A DNA stretch of 64,000 nucleotides. It comes from JBHJGP01 sp050331695 (GTDB taxonomy: Bacteria > Pseudomonadota > Alphaproteobacteria > Geminicoccales > Geminicoccaceae). The notes under the pieces were generated by a model. That model saw only the letters and a program-made list of their open reading frames with translations. It did not search any database and was not told the DNA's origin. Shown one piece after another: positions 53,482 to 61,231 of the stretch. Each line of letters begins with the position of its first letter. Position 1 is the first letter of the stretch. The position numbers and the translations under genes are program-made. The stretch spans positions 103,689-167,688 of the forward strand of contig JBHJGP010000015.1 in NCBI GenBank assembly GCA_050331695.1. The letters are read 5' to 3'.

Positions 53482-54828
53482 TCAGACGTTCAAAAGCAGG
53501 TGTTCGCGCTCCCAGGAGCTGATCACGCGCTGGTAGGCGTCATGCTCGCTTTCGCGGACGCCGAGGACCACCTGAACGAAGCGGTCGCCCAAAATACGCC
53601 GGAGCGGCATCGATTTCTCAAGCGCGGCCAGACCATCCGACATTTGCCGCGGCAGATTGTGACCGCGGGTGTAGGCGCTGTCCTTCAGCGGCGCGCTCGG
53701 TTCCAGCCTGTCGACCATGCCGAGATAGCCGCAGGCGAGAGACGCTGCGATCGCCAGATAGGGGTTGGCGTCGGCGCCGGCGACACGGTTCTCGACCCGG
53801 CGGCTTTGGCGATCGCTTTCTGGCACCCGGAGACCGACCGTCCGGTTCTCCCAGCCCCAGTGATTGTTGATCGGCGCCTCGGAATCCCGTCTCAGGCGCC
53901 GGTACGAATTCACGTTCGGGGCCAACAGCGGCATGGCCGCGAGCAGATGGGTCTGCAGGCCGCCGATATAGGCCAGGAACAGGGCCGAGTAGTCGCCATT
54001 GGGCTCGGCGAAGAGATTGTCGCCGGTCACGCTGTCGAAAACGCTCTGGTGAATGTGCATCGAGCTTCCCGGCTCGCGTTCCATCGGCTTTGCCATGAAG
54101 GTCGCGTAGATGCCGTGCTTCAGGGCCGCCTGTCTCAGTGTTCGCTTGAATAAGAACGCCTGATCGGCAAGCGCCAGGGGGTCACCGTGGTGGAAATTGA
54201 TCTCCATCTGGGCGACGCCCGCCTCGTGGCTAAGCGTATCGATGTCGATTTCCTGCCGCTCGCACCAGTCGTAGACGTCCTCGAAGATCGGATCGAACTC
54301 GTTTGCCGCCTCGATGCCGTAGGACTGCCGCCCTGTTTCTTGGCGCCTCGATCGGCCGATTGGCGGCTCCAGCGGGTAATCCGGGTCGTCATTGATCTTG
54401 GTCAGAAAAAACTCGACCTCCGGCGCCACGACCGGCTGCCAGCCCTGTTCCTCGTAAGCCGTCAGCACGCGGCGCAGCACCTGCCGCGAGGCGATGTCCA
54501 AGGGCTCGCCCTGGTGATCGTGACAATCGCAGATGACTTGAGCCGTGGGCTCATCGTACCAGGGCACCAGACGGATCGAGCTCGGATCCGGTCGCAAGCG
54601 AACGTCGCGGTTGACCGGATCGATGACCAGCTTGTCGTCTGAGGGGTAGTCGCCGGTGACGGTCTGGGTGAAGACGCTTTCGGGCAATCTAAGGGAACCG
54701 TCCACGGCTCCGGTCAAAAAGCGCTCATCGGGTAAAATCTTGCCCCGGGCGATGCCGGTCAGATCCGGCACCAAACATTCCACCTCGGTGATCCGCTGTG
54801 CCTTAATCCAGGCGGCGATATCGCTCAC
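53482..54828 (-). CDS. Glutamine synthetase family protein, gamma-glutamylputrescine synthetase-like
   Basis: A 448-residue enzyme from GTG 54828, which overlaps the stop of the preceding gene by 4 bases; longer starts give an out-of-family leader. Glutamine-synthetase motifs VVAPEVEFFLT, GVAQMEINFHHGDPLALADQ, GSSMHIHQSVFD, NSYRRLRRDSEAPINNHWG and VENRVAGADANPYLAIAASLACG are all present. With a gamma-glutamyl hydrolase gene beside it, the likely reaction is ATP-dependent glutamylation of putrescine or another amine, as in PuuA. The amine is inferred. Confidence 0.88.
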   Translation of the reverse strand: MSDIAAWIKAQRITEVECLVPDLTGIARGKILPDERFLTGAVDGSLRLPESVFTQTVTGDYPSDDKLVIDPVNRDVRLRPDPSSIRLVPWYDEPTAQVICDCHDHQGEPLDIASRQVLRRVLTAYEEQGWQPVVAPEVEFFLTKINDDPDYPLEPPIGRSRRQETGRQSYGIEAANEFDPIFEDVYDWCERQEIDIDTLSHEAGVAQMEINFHHGDPLALADQAFLFKRTLRQAALKHGIYATFMAKPMEREPGSSMHIHQSVFDSVTGDNLFAEPNGDYSALFLAYIGGLQTHLLAAMPLLAPNVNSYRRLRRDSEAPINNHWGWENRTVGLRVPESDRQSRRVENRVAGADANPYLAIAASLACGYLGMVDRLEPSAPLKDSAYTRGHNLPRQMSDGLAALEKSMPLRRILGDRFVQVVLGVRESEHDAYQRVISSWEREHLLLNV

Positions 54829-55592
54829 GCTGCCGCCCGGGCCGAGACGCGTTGATCCATCCGCCGGCGGCAAGCCTCGCCGAAAGCCTCGAACAATCGC
54901 TGGTGGTGCCAAATCTGATCGGGCTGCCATTCGGGATGCCACTGGACGCCGACCGCGAAGCCGGTAGCCTGGACGATGCTGACCGCCTCGATCGTGCCGT
55001 CCGGTGCCAGGGCCTCCTCGACGAGCCCCGGCGCCAGCCGGTCGATCCCCTGGCCGTGGAGCGAATTCACCTCGATTGAGCTTTGGCCGAAGATTGCCTG
55101 GAGACGGCCGCCCTGAGAGAGGGTCGCGGGATGCCTCGGCCGGTAACGCTCCGGGCCCGGCACGGTCTTGTCGGAGCGGTGGTCGTCGCGGCCGGGCACT
55201 TTGTGGAGCTCCTGGTGGAGGCTACCGCCATAGGCCACATTGAGCTCCTGGATACCACGGCAAATGGCAAGCAGGGGCACCTGCTGGGCAACGGCTTCGT
55301 GGATGAGGGCAAAAACGGTCTCGTCCCGCCTGGGATCGGTGGGATTGTCAGCGGGCTCGGGACCGCCTTGATAGTGACGCGGTTCGACGTTCGACGGGCT
55401 GCCGGTAAGCATCAGGCCGTCAAGTCTCTCCAGCCATTGATCAACCGCCACCTGATCACCCAGGGCGGGCAACAATACCGGCATGCCAGCGGCGGCATCG
55501 GTTACCGCTGTGATGTATTTTTCGCCAACTTTGTGGATCGGATAGCCGCGAACGGACTGGCGGCAACAGCTAATTCCGATAAGAGGCGTCAT
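54825..55592 (-). CDS. Class I glutamine amidotransferase-type gamma-glutamyl hydrolase (PuuD-like)
   Basis: A 255-residue peptidase C26 protein. The nucleophile is in LAICRGIQELNVAYGG, and the catalytic His/Glu are in VGVQWHPEWQ. The gene overlaps the glutamine-synthetase-type gene by 4 bases, as in polyamine catabolism clusters where PuuD releases glutamate from gamma-glutamyl-GABA. The match to PuuD is by family and context; the oxidase and dehydrogenase of that pathway are not in the window. Confidence 0.88.
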   Translation of the reverse strand: MTPLIGISCCRQSVRGYPIHKVGEKYITAVTDAAAGMPVLLPALGDQVAVDQWLERLDGLMLTGSPSNVEPRHYQGGPEPADNPTDPRRDETVFALIHEAVAQQVPLLAICRGIQELNVAYGGSLHQELHKVPGRDDHRSDKTVPGPERYRPRHPATLSQGGRLQAIFGQSSIEVNSLHGQGIDRLAPGLVEEALAPDGTIEAVSIVQATGFAVGVQWHPEWQPDQIWHHQRLFEAFGEACRRRMDQRVSARAAA

Positions 55593-55666
55593 CCTTCCCG
55601 CCTGACATCATCAAGAGATCCGGTGTAACCGGGCGATGATCTCGACTGGATGCAGGCTTGGCAATG

Positions 55667-55697
55667 ACAAAACGCGCCGAACAAATGTCCGGCGCGT
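55667..55697 (-). terminator. Rho-independent terminator after the hsp20 gene
   Basis: ACGCGCCG and CGGCGCGT form an 8-base stem around a 10-base loop, with TTTTG following on the minus strand. It lies 79 bases downstream of the hsp20 stop and probably ends that transcript. Confidence 0.75.
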
Positions 55698-55775
55698 CTC
55701 AAAACCTTCTGGGATCAATCGGTCGCTGCTCCGCCGGAAATCCCAGAAGATCTATTCATTTTCGGCACAGCAGCC

Positions 55776-56237
55776 TTAGGCGGCCTTGCCCTCGATCACC
55801 TCAGCCTTGCCGCCATTGCCCGAAATCTTGCGCGGCTGCATGGCCTCGGGCACCCGGCGGACGAGGGTAATCGTCAGCATACCGTGTTCGAGTGCCGCAT
55901 CACTGACCTCTACATGATCGTCGAGCTGGAAACGGTGCTCGAAATTACGCTGGGCGATACCGCGGTGAAGGTATTCGACCGCTTTGTCCTCGGATTTGGC
56001 CTCGCTCTTGCCCTTGACAACCAAGGTATTTTGCTGGGCCGTGATGTCGATTTCGCCCTCGCCGAAACCAGCCACCGCCATCACAATCTGATAGTGATCG
56101 GGGGCAGTCTTGACGATATTGTAGGGCGGATAAGTCGGCTCGCGCGTAGCCTCGCGGTAGGCCGTGTCGAACATCTTGTCGAGCACATCGAAACCGACGC
56201 TGGAACGGAACAAGGGAGAAAGATCAAAAGTGCGCAT
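55776..56237 (-). CDS. Small heat-shock protein, Hsp20/IbpA family
   Basis: A 153-residue alpha-crystallin-domain chaperone from ATG 56237, which has AGGAGG 10 bases upstream. It begins MRTFDLSPLFRSSVGFDVLDKMFD, the usual IbpA/HspH start, and shows YPPYNIVKTAPDHYQIVMAVAGF and the C-terminal-domain motif ALEHGMLTITLVRRVPEAMQPRKI. It holds unfolding proteins during heat stress. A RpoH-type promoter and an RNA-thermometer-like leader precede it. A terminator follows. Confidence 0.95.
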   Translation of the reverse strand: MRTFDLSPLFRSSVGFDVLDKMFDTAYREATREPTYPPYNIVKTAPDHYQIVMAVAGFGEGEIDITAQQNTLVVKGKSEAKSEDKAVEYLHRGIAQRNFEHRFQLDDHVEVSDAALEHGMLTITLVRRVPEAMQPRKISGNGGKAEVIEGKAA

Positions 56238-56241
56238 TTGC

Positions 56242-56291
56242 GTTAGCCCTCCTTTGAGCAACCAACTTCGTGAACCCGGTATGGCGTTCAC
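56242..56291 (-). promoter_or_regulatory. ROSE-like RNA thermometer in the hsp20 leader
   Basis: The minus-strand leader holds two hairpins. The distal one has perfect 6-base arms (GTGAAC/GTTCAC, 56291-56270). The proximal one (56266-56242) pairs GTTGGTT-G-CTC with GAGGGCTAAC across an AAAG loop, leaving one bulged G inside TTGCT. It buries the AGGAGG ribosome site (56253-56248). The UYGCU motif opposite the ribosome site with an unpaired G is the hallmark of ROSE elements that melt with heat. Confidence 0.75.
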
Positions 56292-56299
56292 AATTTGCT

Positions 56300-56327
56300 A
56301 GGTGGGTAGCGTTGATCGCGGTTCAAG
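56300..56327 (-). promoter_or_regulatory. RpoH (sigma-32)-type promoter for hsp20
   Basis: On the minus strand CTTGAA (56327-56322) and CCCACCT (56306-56300) are separated by 15 bases, close to the heat-shock consensus (CTTGAA and CCCATNT). The predicted start of transcription is near 56293, just before the thermometer-like hairpins. Confidence 0.7.
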
Positions 56328-56566
56328 AGGGTTATCGACCGGACCACGTGCGGCGCTGCTGACCCTTACTTCGATCTCAATTTGTCTTGTGTGCGCTGAC
56401 CGCAACGTTGCTCTCCGGCAGCGCCATGGTTCCCACACCCATGAGGTTAGCGATCATCGCTCTTGTTCTGAACATCCCACTTCTCGACCGCGGTGTTACT
56501 CCGCTACACCAGAGCGACACCCGCCGGATCACCGGCAAAATCAGCAGGACAACCGGCGACAAGCTT
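56328..56566. other. Spacer between hsp20 promoter and carbonic anhydrase gene
   Basis: A 239-base spacer with no gene that could be supported. A GGTGT/ACACC hairpin lies near 56492-56510. An in-frame extension of the carbonic anhydrase frame back to 56387 exists, but the extra 60 residues are not family-like. Confidence 0.5.
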
Positions 56567-57220
56567 ATGACCGAGACCCTCGTTCCCGAAACGCTTCTGA
56601 CTGGCTACCGGCGGTTCATGGCCGGACGCTATGCCGACCAAAAGGCGATCTACGATCGATTGGCGGAAGGTCAGCGGCCGGCGACGATGATCATCGGCTG
56701 CGCGGACAGCCGGGTCGATCCAGCAACGATTTTTGCCGCGGATCCGGGAAAATTGTTCATCGTTCGCAACGTCGCCAACTTGATCCCACCGCCGGAAAGA
56801 GACGGCGCCCACCATGGAACCTCGGCGGCCCTGGAGTTCGCCGTCACGGCACTCGAAGTCCGCCAGATCGTGGTCATGGGCCACGGTCAGTGCGGCGGGA
56901 TCAAAGCAGCGCTGGCGGCGGCGGAGGGTTCGAAACCCAGCGACTTTCTGGCGCCTTGGGTGTCTCTGATCGACAGGGCGCGCGATGAGGTGTTGGCCGA
57001 GTTGGGCGATGCCGACGACGCTACCAAGCAGGTCGCGCTCGAGCACCGATCGATCGGCCACTCGCTTGAAACCCTCATGGCTTTCGATTTCGTCGCCGAG
57101 CGGGTCGAGGCTGGCACGCTTTCGCTTCATGGTGCCTGGTTCGCGATCAAAGACGGTGCGCTCCACTGGCGCGATCCTGAAACCGGCGAATTTGCGACAG
57201 TCGATCCGGTGCCCCGCTGA
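56567..57220 (+). CDS. Beta-class carbonic anhydrase
   Basis: A 217-residue enzyme from ATG 56567, which starts the family homology. Zinc-site residues are seen in MIIGCADSRVDP (C45, D47, R49) and VVMGHGQCGGI (H106, C109), the beta-class pattern. It hydrates CO2 to bicarbonate. The longer frame beginning at 56387 adds a hydrophobic leader, and its use is unlikely. It stands alone between hsp20 and the hydroxylase-type gene. Confidence 0.92.
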   Translation: MTETLVPETLLTGYRRFMAGRYADQKAIYDRLAEGQRPATMIIGCADSRVDPATIFAADPGKLFIVRNVANLIPPPERDGAHHGTSAALEFAVTALEVRQIVVMGHGQCGGIKAALAAAEGSKPSDFLAPWVSLIDRARDEVLAELGDADDATKQVALEHRSIGHSLETLMAFDFVAERVEAGTLSLHGAWFAIKDGALHWRDPETGEFATVDPVPR

Positions 57221-57262
57221 GGTCTGCTTGCCGAGATCCCCGACACAGATCATATCGCTGCC

Positions 57263-58054
57263 ATGACCTTCGAGACTGCCGCTACCATCAAGCTTGTCCT
57301 CGCACTCGGCGGCATCATCACATTCGCCTTCTGGGAGCGCATCTGGCCGAGCGTTGACCATCCGCTTCTCGTCCGCTTGGGCCGGGCGGGCCGAGACGCC
57401 TGGCGGCGGCTGGCCAAGAATTTGGGGCTGCTCGCCTTTAACATCGCCCTCGGCCCCCTGATCGTGCTGCCGATCACGCTTTGGGCGGACGGCTTTTCAC
57501 TAGGGCTTCGCCCTGACATCTGGGCCGGCTGGTGGGGATTGATCCTCGACGTCCTGGTTCTGGATCTCTGGATCTACTGGTGGCATCGGGCCAATCACGA
57601 GATCCAGATCCTCTGGCGCTTTCACGAAGTTCACCATCTGGACGAGTTTCTCGACAGCTCGAGCGCGTTTCGCTTCCATTTCGGCGAAGTTGTGCTCTCG
57701 GCCCTAGCCCGGGCGCTCCTGATCATTCTGTTCGACATCCCGGTCGCGTCCGTCATTCTGTTCGAGGGGCTGATCGCCTTCTTCACCGTTTTCCACCACA
57801 GCGACGCCCGTTTGCCGGAGCGCTTGGAGCGACCCCTCTCGAAAGTGGTCGTGACGCCGTCGATCCATTGGGTGCATCACCACGCCCTCAGGGCCGACAC
57901 AGACAGCAATTACGGCACGGTTTTCAGTTTCTGGGATCGCCTGTTCCGTTCGCTCAGCGCCACGCGCCGCTGGGCCGGCATGAAGATCGGTGTTGAACGG
58001 CGGTCCGACCGGTCCTTCAGGCGGCTGCTTCTGTCACCCTTTCTCCGCTCATGA
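57263..58054 (+). CDS. Sterol desaturase/fatty acid hydroxylase superfamily membrane enzyme
   Basis: A 263-residue membrane protein with three histidine boxes of the di-iron family: HRANH (108-112), HEVHH (121-125) and HWVHHH further on. Helices run before, between and after them. It would hydroxylate or desaturate a lipid, but the substrate cannot be told. It overlaps the convergent MATE gene by 38 bases. Confidence 0.85.
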   Translation: MTFETAATIKLVLALGGIITFAFWERIWPSVDHPLLVRLGRAGRDAWRRLAKNLGLLAFNIALGPLIVLPITLWADGFSLGLRPDIWAGWWGLILDVLVLDLWIYWWHRANHEIQILWRFHEVHHLDEFLDSSSAFRFHFGEVVLSALARALLIILFDIPVASVILFEGLIAFFTVFHHSDARLPERLERPLSKVVVTPSIHWVHHHALRADTDSNYGTVFSFWDRLFRSLSATRRWAGMKIGVERRSDRSFRRLLLSPFLRS

Positions 58055-59366
58055 AACGTTCGGTCGCCTGTAGGCGCCGGTAGCGCCAGGCGAACCAGCC
58101 GCCGCGCGCGGCGAGGAAGAGGCCAAGCGCCAACCAGAGCCCATGATTGCCGAGCCATGAGGGCAGGGTGAAAGCCGCCAAAACGAAAAGAGCCGTGGCG
58201 ACAATTGTGCCGTCGCGAAGCTCACGGGTCTGAGTTGCGCCGGCGAAGACGCCATCGAAGAGATAGGCCCAGATACCGATCAGCGGGGCCACGATTAGGT
58301 AGGGAAGGTAAGTTGCCGCGGTGTCCTGCACGACTGTGATGGAGGTGATGAGCCGGATCATGGCCGTGCCGGCAAGGGCGTAGAAGAGCGCGATCACGGT
58401 CGCGAAGGCCAGCGACCACAGCGCACAGGCCCGGACCGCCTGGCCGACACCGCGCCTGTTCCGGGCGCCCACCTGACGCCCGACCATGGCCTCGCTGGCG
58501 AAGGCGAAGCCGTCCAACGCATAGGCCGCCAGCAGAAGAAAATTCTCCAGGATTGCGTTGGCGGCGAGGATCAGCTCGCCCTGGCGGGAGCTGAGAGCGG
58601 CGAACAGGGCGAAGGAAATCTCGAGAAAGATGGTGCGGATGAAGAGGTCCCGGTTGACCGCGATCAGCCGGGCGAAGGCCCGCTTATCCATCAAGATTTC
58701 GGGCCGCCAGCGGCCGGTCAACCGACGCCAGGTTCCGCTCACGATGAGCAGGGCAATGGCTAGTCCCAGATAGTTAGCGATGACCGTGGCCGCGGCGACG
58801 CCGCCGGTCTTGTAGCCGAGACCGAAGACGAACCAAAGGTCGAGAAGGATGTTGGTGCCGTTGGTGACCAAGAGAACGATCAGGGACGCGCGGGCGTTCT
58901 GGCAGCCGAGAAGCCATCCAAGGACGACAGCCTGGCCGATGGCCGCCGGCGCGCCGAGGATCCGGATGGTGATGTACAGATCCAGCTCAGGCCCGACGGC
59001 CTCACTTGGCGCGAAGACGAAAGCGGCGCCGGTGGCGATGGCCGGCCCGAGGAGGATGAACAGAATGCCCAACACGAGGGCGATGGCCATCGGACGGATC
59101 AGGCTGGCGCGGACCTCCGCGCCGTCGCCGGCGCCGAACGCCTGGGCGGCGAGTGCCGTTGTGCTCATCCGCAACGAGAAGATCACGAGATAGACGGCGG
59201 AGAAGGTGGCGGCACCCAGCGCGACCGCGCCCAGATAGTGCGGCTCGCTCAAATGACCGACCACCGCGCTGTCGACGATGCCGAGGAGGGGCACGGAGAT
59301 ATTAGAGAGGATGAGGGGCCAGGCGAGCCGCCAGGCCTCGCGGAAGCTCTCCCGCGACGCCGTCAT
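58017..59366 (-). CDS. MATE-family (DinF-type) efflux transporter
   Basis: A 449-residue transporter with 12 predicted helices. N-terminal LILSNISVPLLGIVDSAVVGHL and the second-half helix DLFIRTIFLEISFALFAALSSRQG are typical of the DinF branch of MATE exporters, which pump cationic or organic compounds out with sodium or proton exchange. Family and direction are clear, substrate is not. The C-terminus overlaps the 3' end of the hydroxylase-type gene by 38 bases. Confidence 0.92.
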   Translation of the reverse strand: MTASRESFREAWRLAWPLILSNISVPLLGIVDSAVVGHLSEPHYLGAVALGAATFSAVYLVIFSLRMSTTALAAQAFGAGDGAEVRASLIRPMAIALVLGILFILLGPAIATGAAFVFAPSEAVGPELDLYITIRILGAPAAIGQAVVLGWLLGCQNARASLIVLLVTNGTNILLDLWFVFGLGYKTGGVAAATVIANYLGLAIALLIVSGTWRRLTGRWRPEILMDKRAFARLIAVNRDLFIRTIFLEISFALFAALSSRQGELILAANAILENFLLLAAYALDGFAFASEAMVGRQVGARNRRGVGQAVRACALWSLAFATVIALFYALAGTAMIRLITSITVVQDTAATYLPYLIVAPLIGIWAYLFDGVFAGATQTRELRDGTIVATALFVLAAFTLPSWLGNHGLWLALGLFLAARGGWFAWRYRRLQATERFMSGERVTEAAA

Positions 59367-59509
59367 CGGCGCCTTTGACGGTCGATTGGGGCAGGCAACG
59401 GTGAGGCCTTCGGGCGGATGACGGTTGGCTGGCGGGGTGGCGAAATGTCGGTTCTTGTACCGACGGTTGGTCGCTTGCCGGCTCGCGGCACCGGCGTCAT
59501 ACTTCGCCT

Positions 59510-60160
59510 ATGACTGATCGCGCACGACGAGGCAACGCTAGAGCAACAGCGAGCAACGGCGTCCGTGGCGGGCCCGTGCCGGAGATCGATCCGCCGCCTC
59601 GCTTCGGACCCGCACCGCGTTGTTGCGACTGGCCAGGCTGCACCGAGGAAGCCTCGTTCCGGGCTCCGAAATCCCGCGACAGTCTGCGCGAGTATCGCTG
59701 GTTCTGCCTGCAGCATGTCCGCGATTACAACAAGGCCTGGGACTACTTCGCCGGGATGAGCCGGGACGATATCGAACGGCATTTGCGCGAGGACGTCACC
59801 TGGCATCGGCCGACCTGGCGGATCGGCGGCTACGGGCCGGCAGGCGGCTCGCAATCGTTCCGCTTCAGCGATCCGTTCGATGTTTTTGAAGGCGCGCCGC
59901 CGGGTGGCGGCGGTCCCTTCAACGGCAACGGCAATGGTCACGAAGCGGAAGCGAGGAGCCGCTCAACGAAGGTTGAGCGCATGTTGGCGCGCCTTGATCT
60001 GGACCTTGCCGCCGACCTGGGCGAAGTGAAGAGACGCTATAAAGAACTGGTGAAGCGCCACCATCCCGACCTGCATGGGGGTGATCGCCAGGCGGAGGAG
60101 AGGTTGAAGTTGATTAATGAGGCGTATACCTACCTCACTCAGAGTGGCGAATTCGCCTGA
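59510..60160 (+). CDS. J-domain (DnaJ-like) protein
   Basis: A 216-residue protein. An N-terminal region with CDWPGCTEEASFRAPKSRDSLREYRWFCLQHVRDYNKAWDYFAGM holds cysteines and a histidine, and the C-terminal J domain (about 152-215) has KELVKRHHPDLHGGD with the HPD triad that stimulates DnaK. A glycine/asparagine-rich linker lies between them. This layout is common in alphaproteobacteria upstream of cobS. It is an accessory co-chaperone, client unknown. Confidence 0.9.
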   Translation: MTDRARRGNARATASNGVRGGPVPEIDPPPRFGPAPRCCDWPGCTEEASFRAPKSRDSLREYRWFCLQHVRDYNKAWDYFAGMSRDDIERHLREDVTWHRPTWRIGGYGPAGGSQSFRFSDPFDVFEGAPPGGGGPFNGNGNGHEAEARSRSTKVERMLARLDLDLAADLGEVKRRYKELVKRHHPDLHGGDRQAEERLKLINEAYTYLTQSGEFA

Positions 60161-60202
60161 TCCCCGCATGTTCCTCGATCCGTCGGTTTCTGGAGACATG
60201 AG

Positions 60203-61213
60203 TTGAGCGCAAAGGCTGCGGCCCACGCTGCGAGCACCCTTGACGTTTTGCCCCGCGAGCCGGACATCAAAATTTCGGTGGCGCAGACGTTCGGTGTGGA
60301 AAGCGAGCTCGAGGTGGGCGCGTTCTCCCAGGAGACAGACTATGCGCCGGCGGTCGACGAGACCTATCGGTTCGACCGGGACACGACCTTGGCGATCCTA
60401 GCCGGGTTCGCCTACAACCGGCGGGTGATGATCCAGGGATATCACGGCACAGGTAAATCGACCCATATCGAACAGGTAGCGGCGCGGCTGAACTGGCCTT
60501 GTGTTCGGGTCAATCTGGACAGTCACATCAGCCGCATCGATTTGATTGGCAAGGACGCAATCGTCCTGCGCGAGGGCAAACAGATCACAGAGTATCAGGA
60601 AGGGATCCTGCCCTGGGCCTTTCAACACCCGGTCGCTCTGGTGTTCGACGAGTATGATGCCGGTCGTCCGGACGTGATGTTCGTCATCCAGCGGGTGCTC
60701 GAGGCCGAGGGCCGCATGACCTTGCTGGACCAGAACAAGGTCTTGCGCCCGCACCCGTCGTTCCGCCTGTTCGCCACCGCCAATACGGTCGGTCTGGGGG
60801 ACACCTCAGGGCTCTATCACGGCACCCAGCAGATCAATCAGGGCCAGATGGACCGCTGGAACATCGTCGCGCAGCTCAACTATCTGGGCCACGATGCCGA
60901 GGTCGAGATCACGCTCGCCAAGTGCCCCAGCTGGAACAATGAGAAGAGCCGAAAAATCGTCTCGCAGATGGTGGCCTTGGCCGACCTTACTCGAAACGGC
61001 TTTATGGCCGGCGACATTTCGACCGTCATGTCGCCGCGCTCGGTGATTACCTGGGCCGACAATGCGACGATTTTCAATGACGTCGATTTCGCCTTTCGCG
61101 TGACCTTTCTCAACAAGTGCGACGAAACCGAACGGGCGATCATCGCGGAGTATTACCAACGCTGTTTCGGAACCGAACTTGCCGAGACGGCGGGGACCGT
61201 GACGCTCAGCTGA
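60203..61213 (+). CDS. cobS: Cobaltochelatase subunit CobS (AAA+ ATPase)
   Basis: A 336-residue AAA+ subunit of the aerobic cobaltochelatase CobNST, starting at TTG 60203 with GGAGA about 8 bases upstream. It has Walker A GYHGTGKSTHIEQ (about 73-85), Walker B ALVFDEYDAG (about 147-156), and ATANTVGLGDTSGLYHGTQQINQ with the sensor region. It drives ATP-dependent cobalt insertion into hydrogenobyrinate a,c-diamide. Followed by cobT after 18 bases; cobN is not in the window. Confidence 0.96.
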   Translation: MSAKAAAHAASTLDVLPREPDIKISVAQTFGVESELEVGAFSQETDYAPAVDETYRFDRDTTLAILAGFAYNRRVMIQGYHGTGKSTHIEQVAARLNWPCVRVNLDSHISRIDLIGKDAIVLREGKQITEYQEGILPWAFQHPVALVFDEYDAGRPDVMFVIQRVLEAEGRMTLLDQNKVLRPHPSFRLFATANTVGLGDTSGLYHGTQQINQGQMDRWNIVAQLNYLGHDAEVEITLAKCPSWNNEKSRKIVSQMVALADLTRNGFMAGDISTVMSPRSVITWADNATIFNDVDFAFRVTFLNKCDETERAIIAEYYQRCFGTELAETAGTVTLS

Positions 61214-61231
61214 TGCGCTGCCGTTCGAACC

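Noticed and set aside
56470..56530. tRNA-like fragment in the carbonic anhydrase leader
   Set aside because: Only a weak D-arm-like hairpin and no full cloverleaf or anticodon arm could be formed.
56377..56562. Small minus-strand frame upstream of the carbonic anhydrase gene
   Set aside because: It has no recognised homology or ribosome site and lies in a likely leader region; a short peptide cannot be excluded, but it is not supported.
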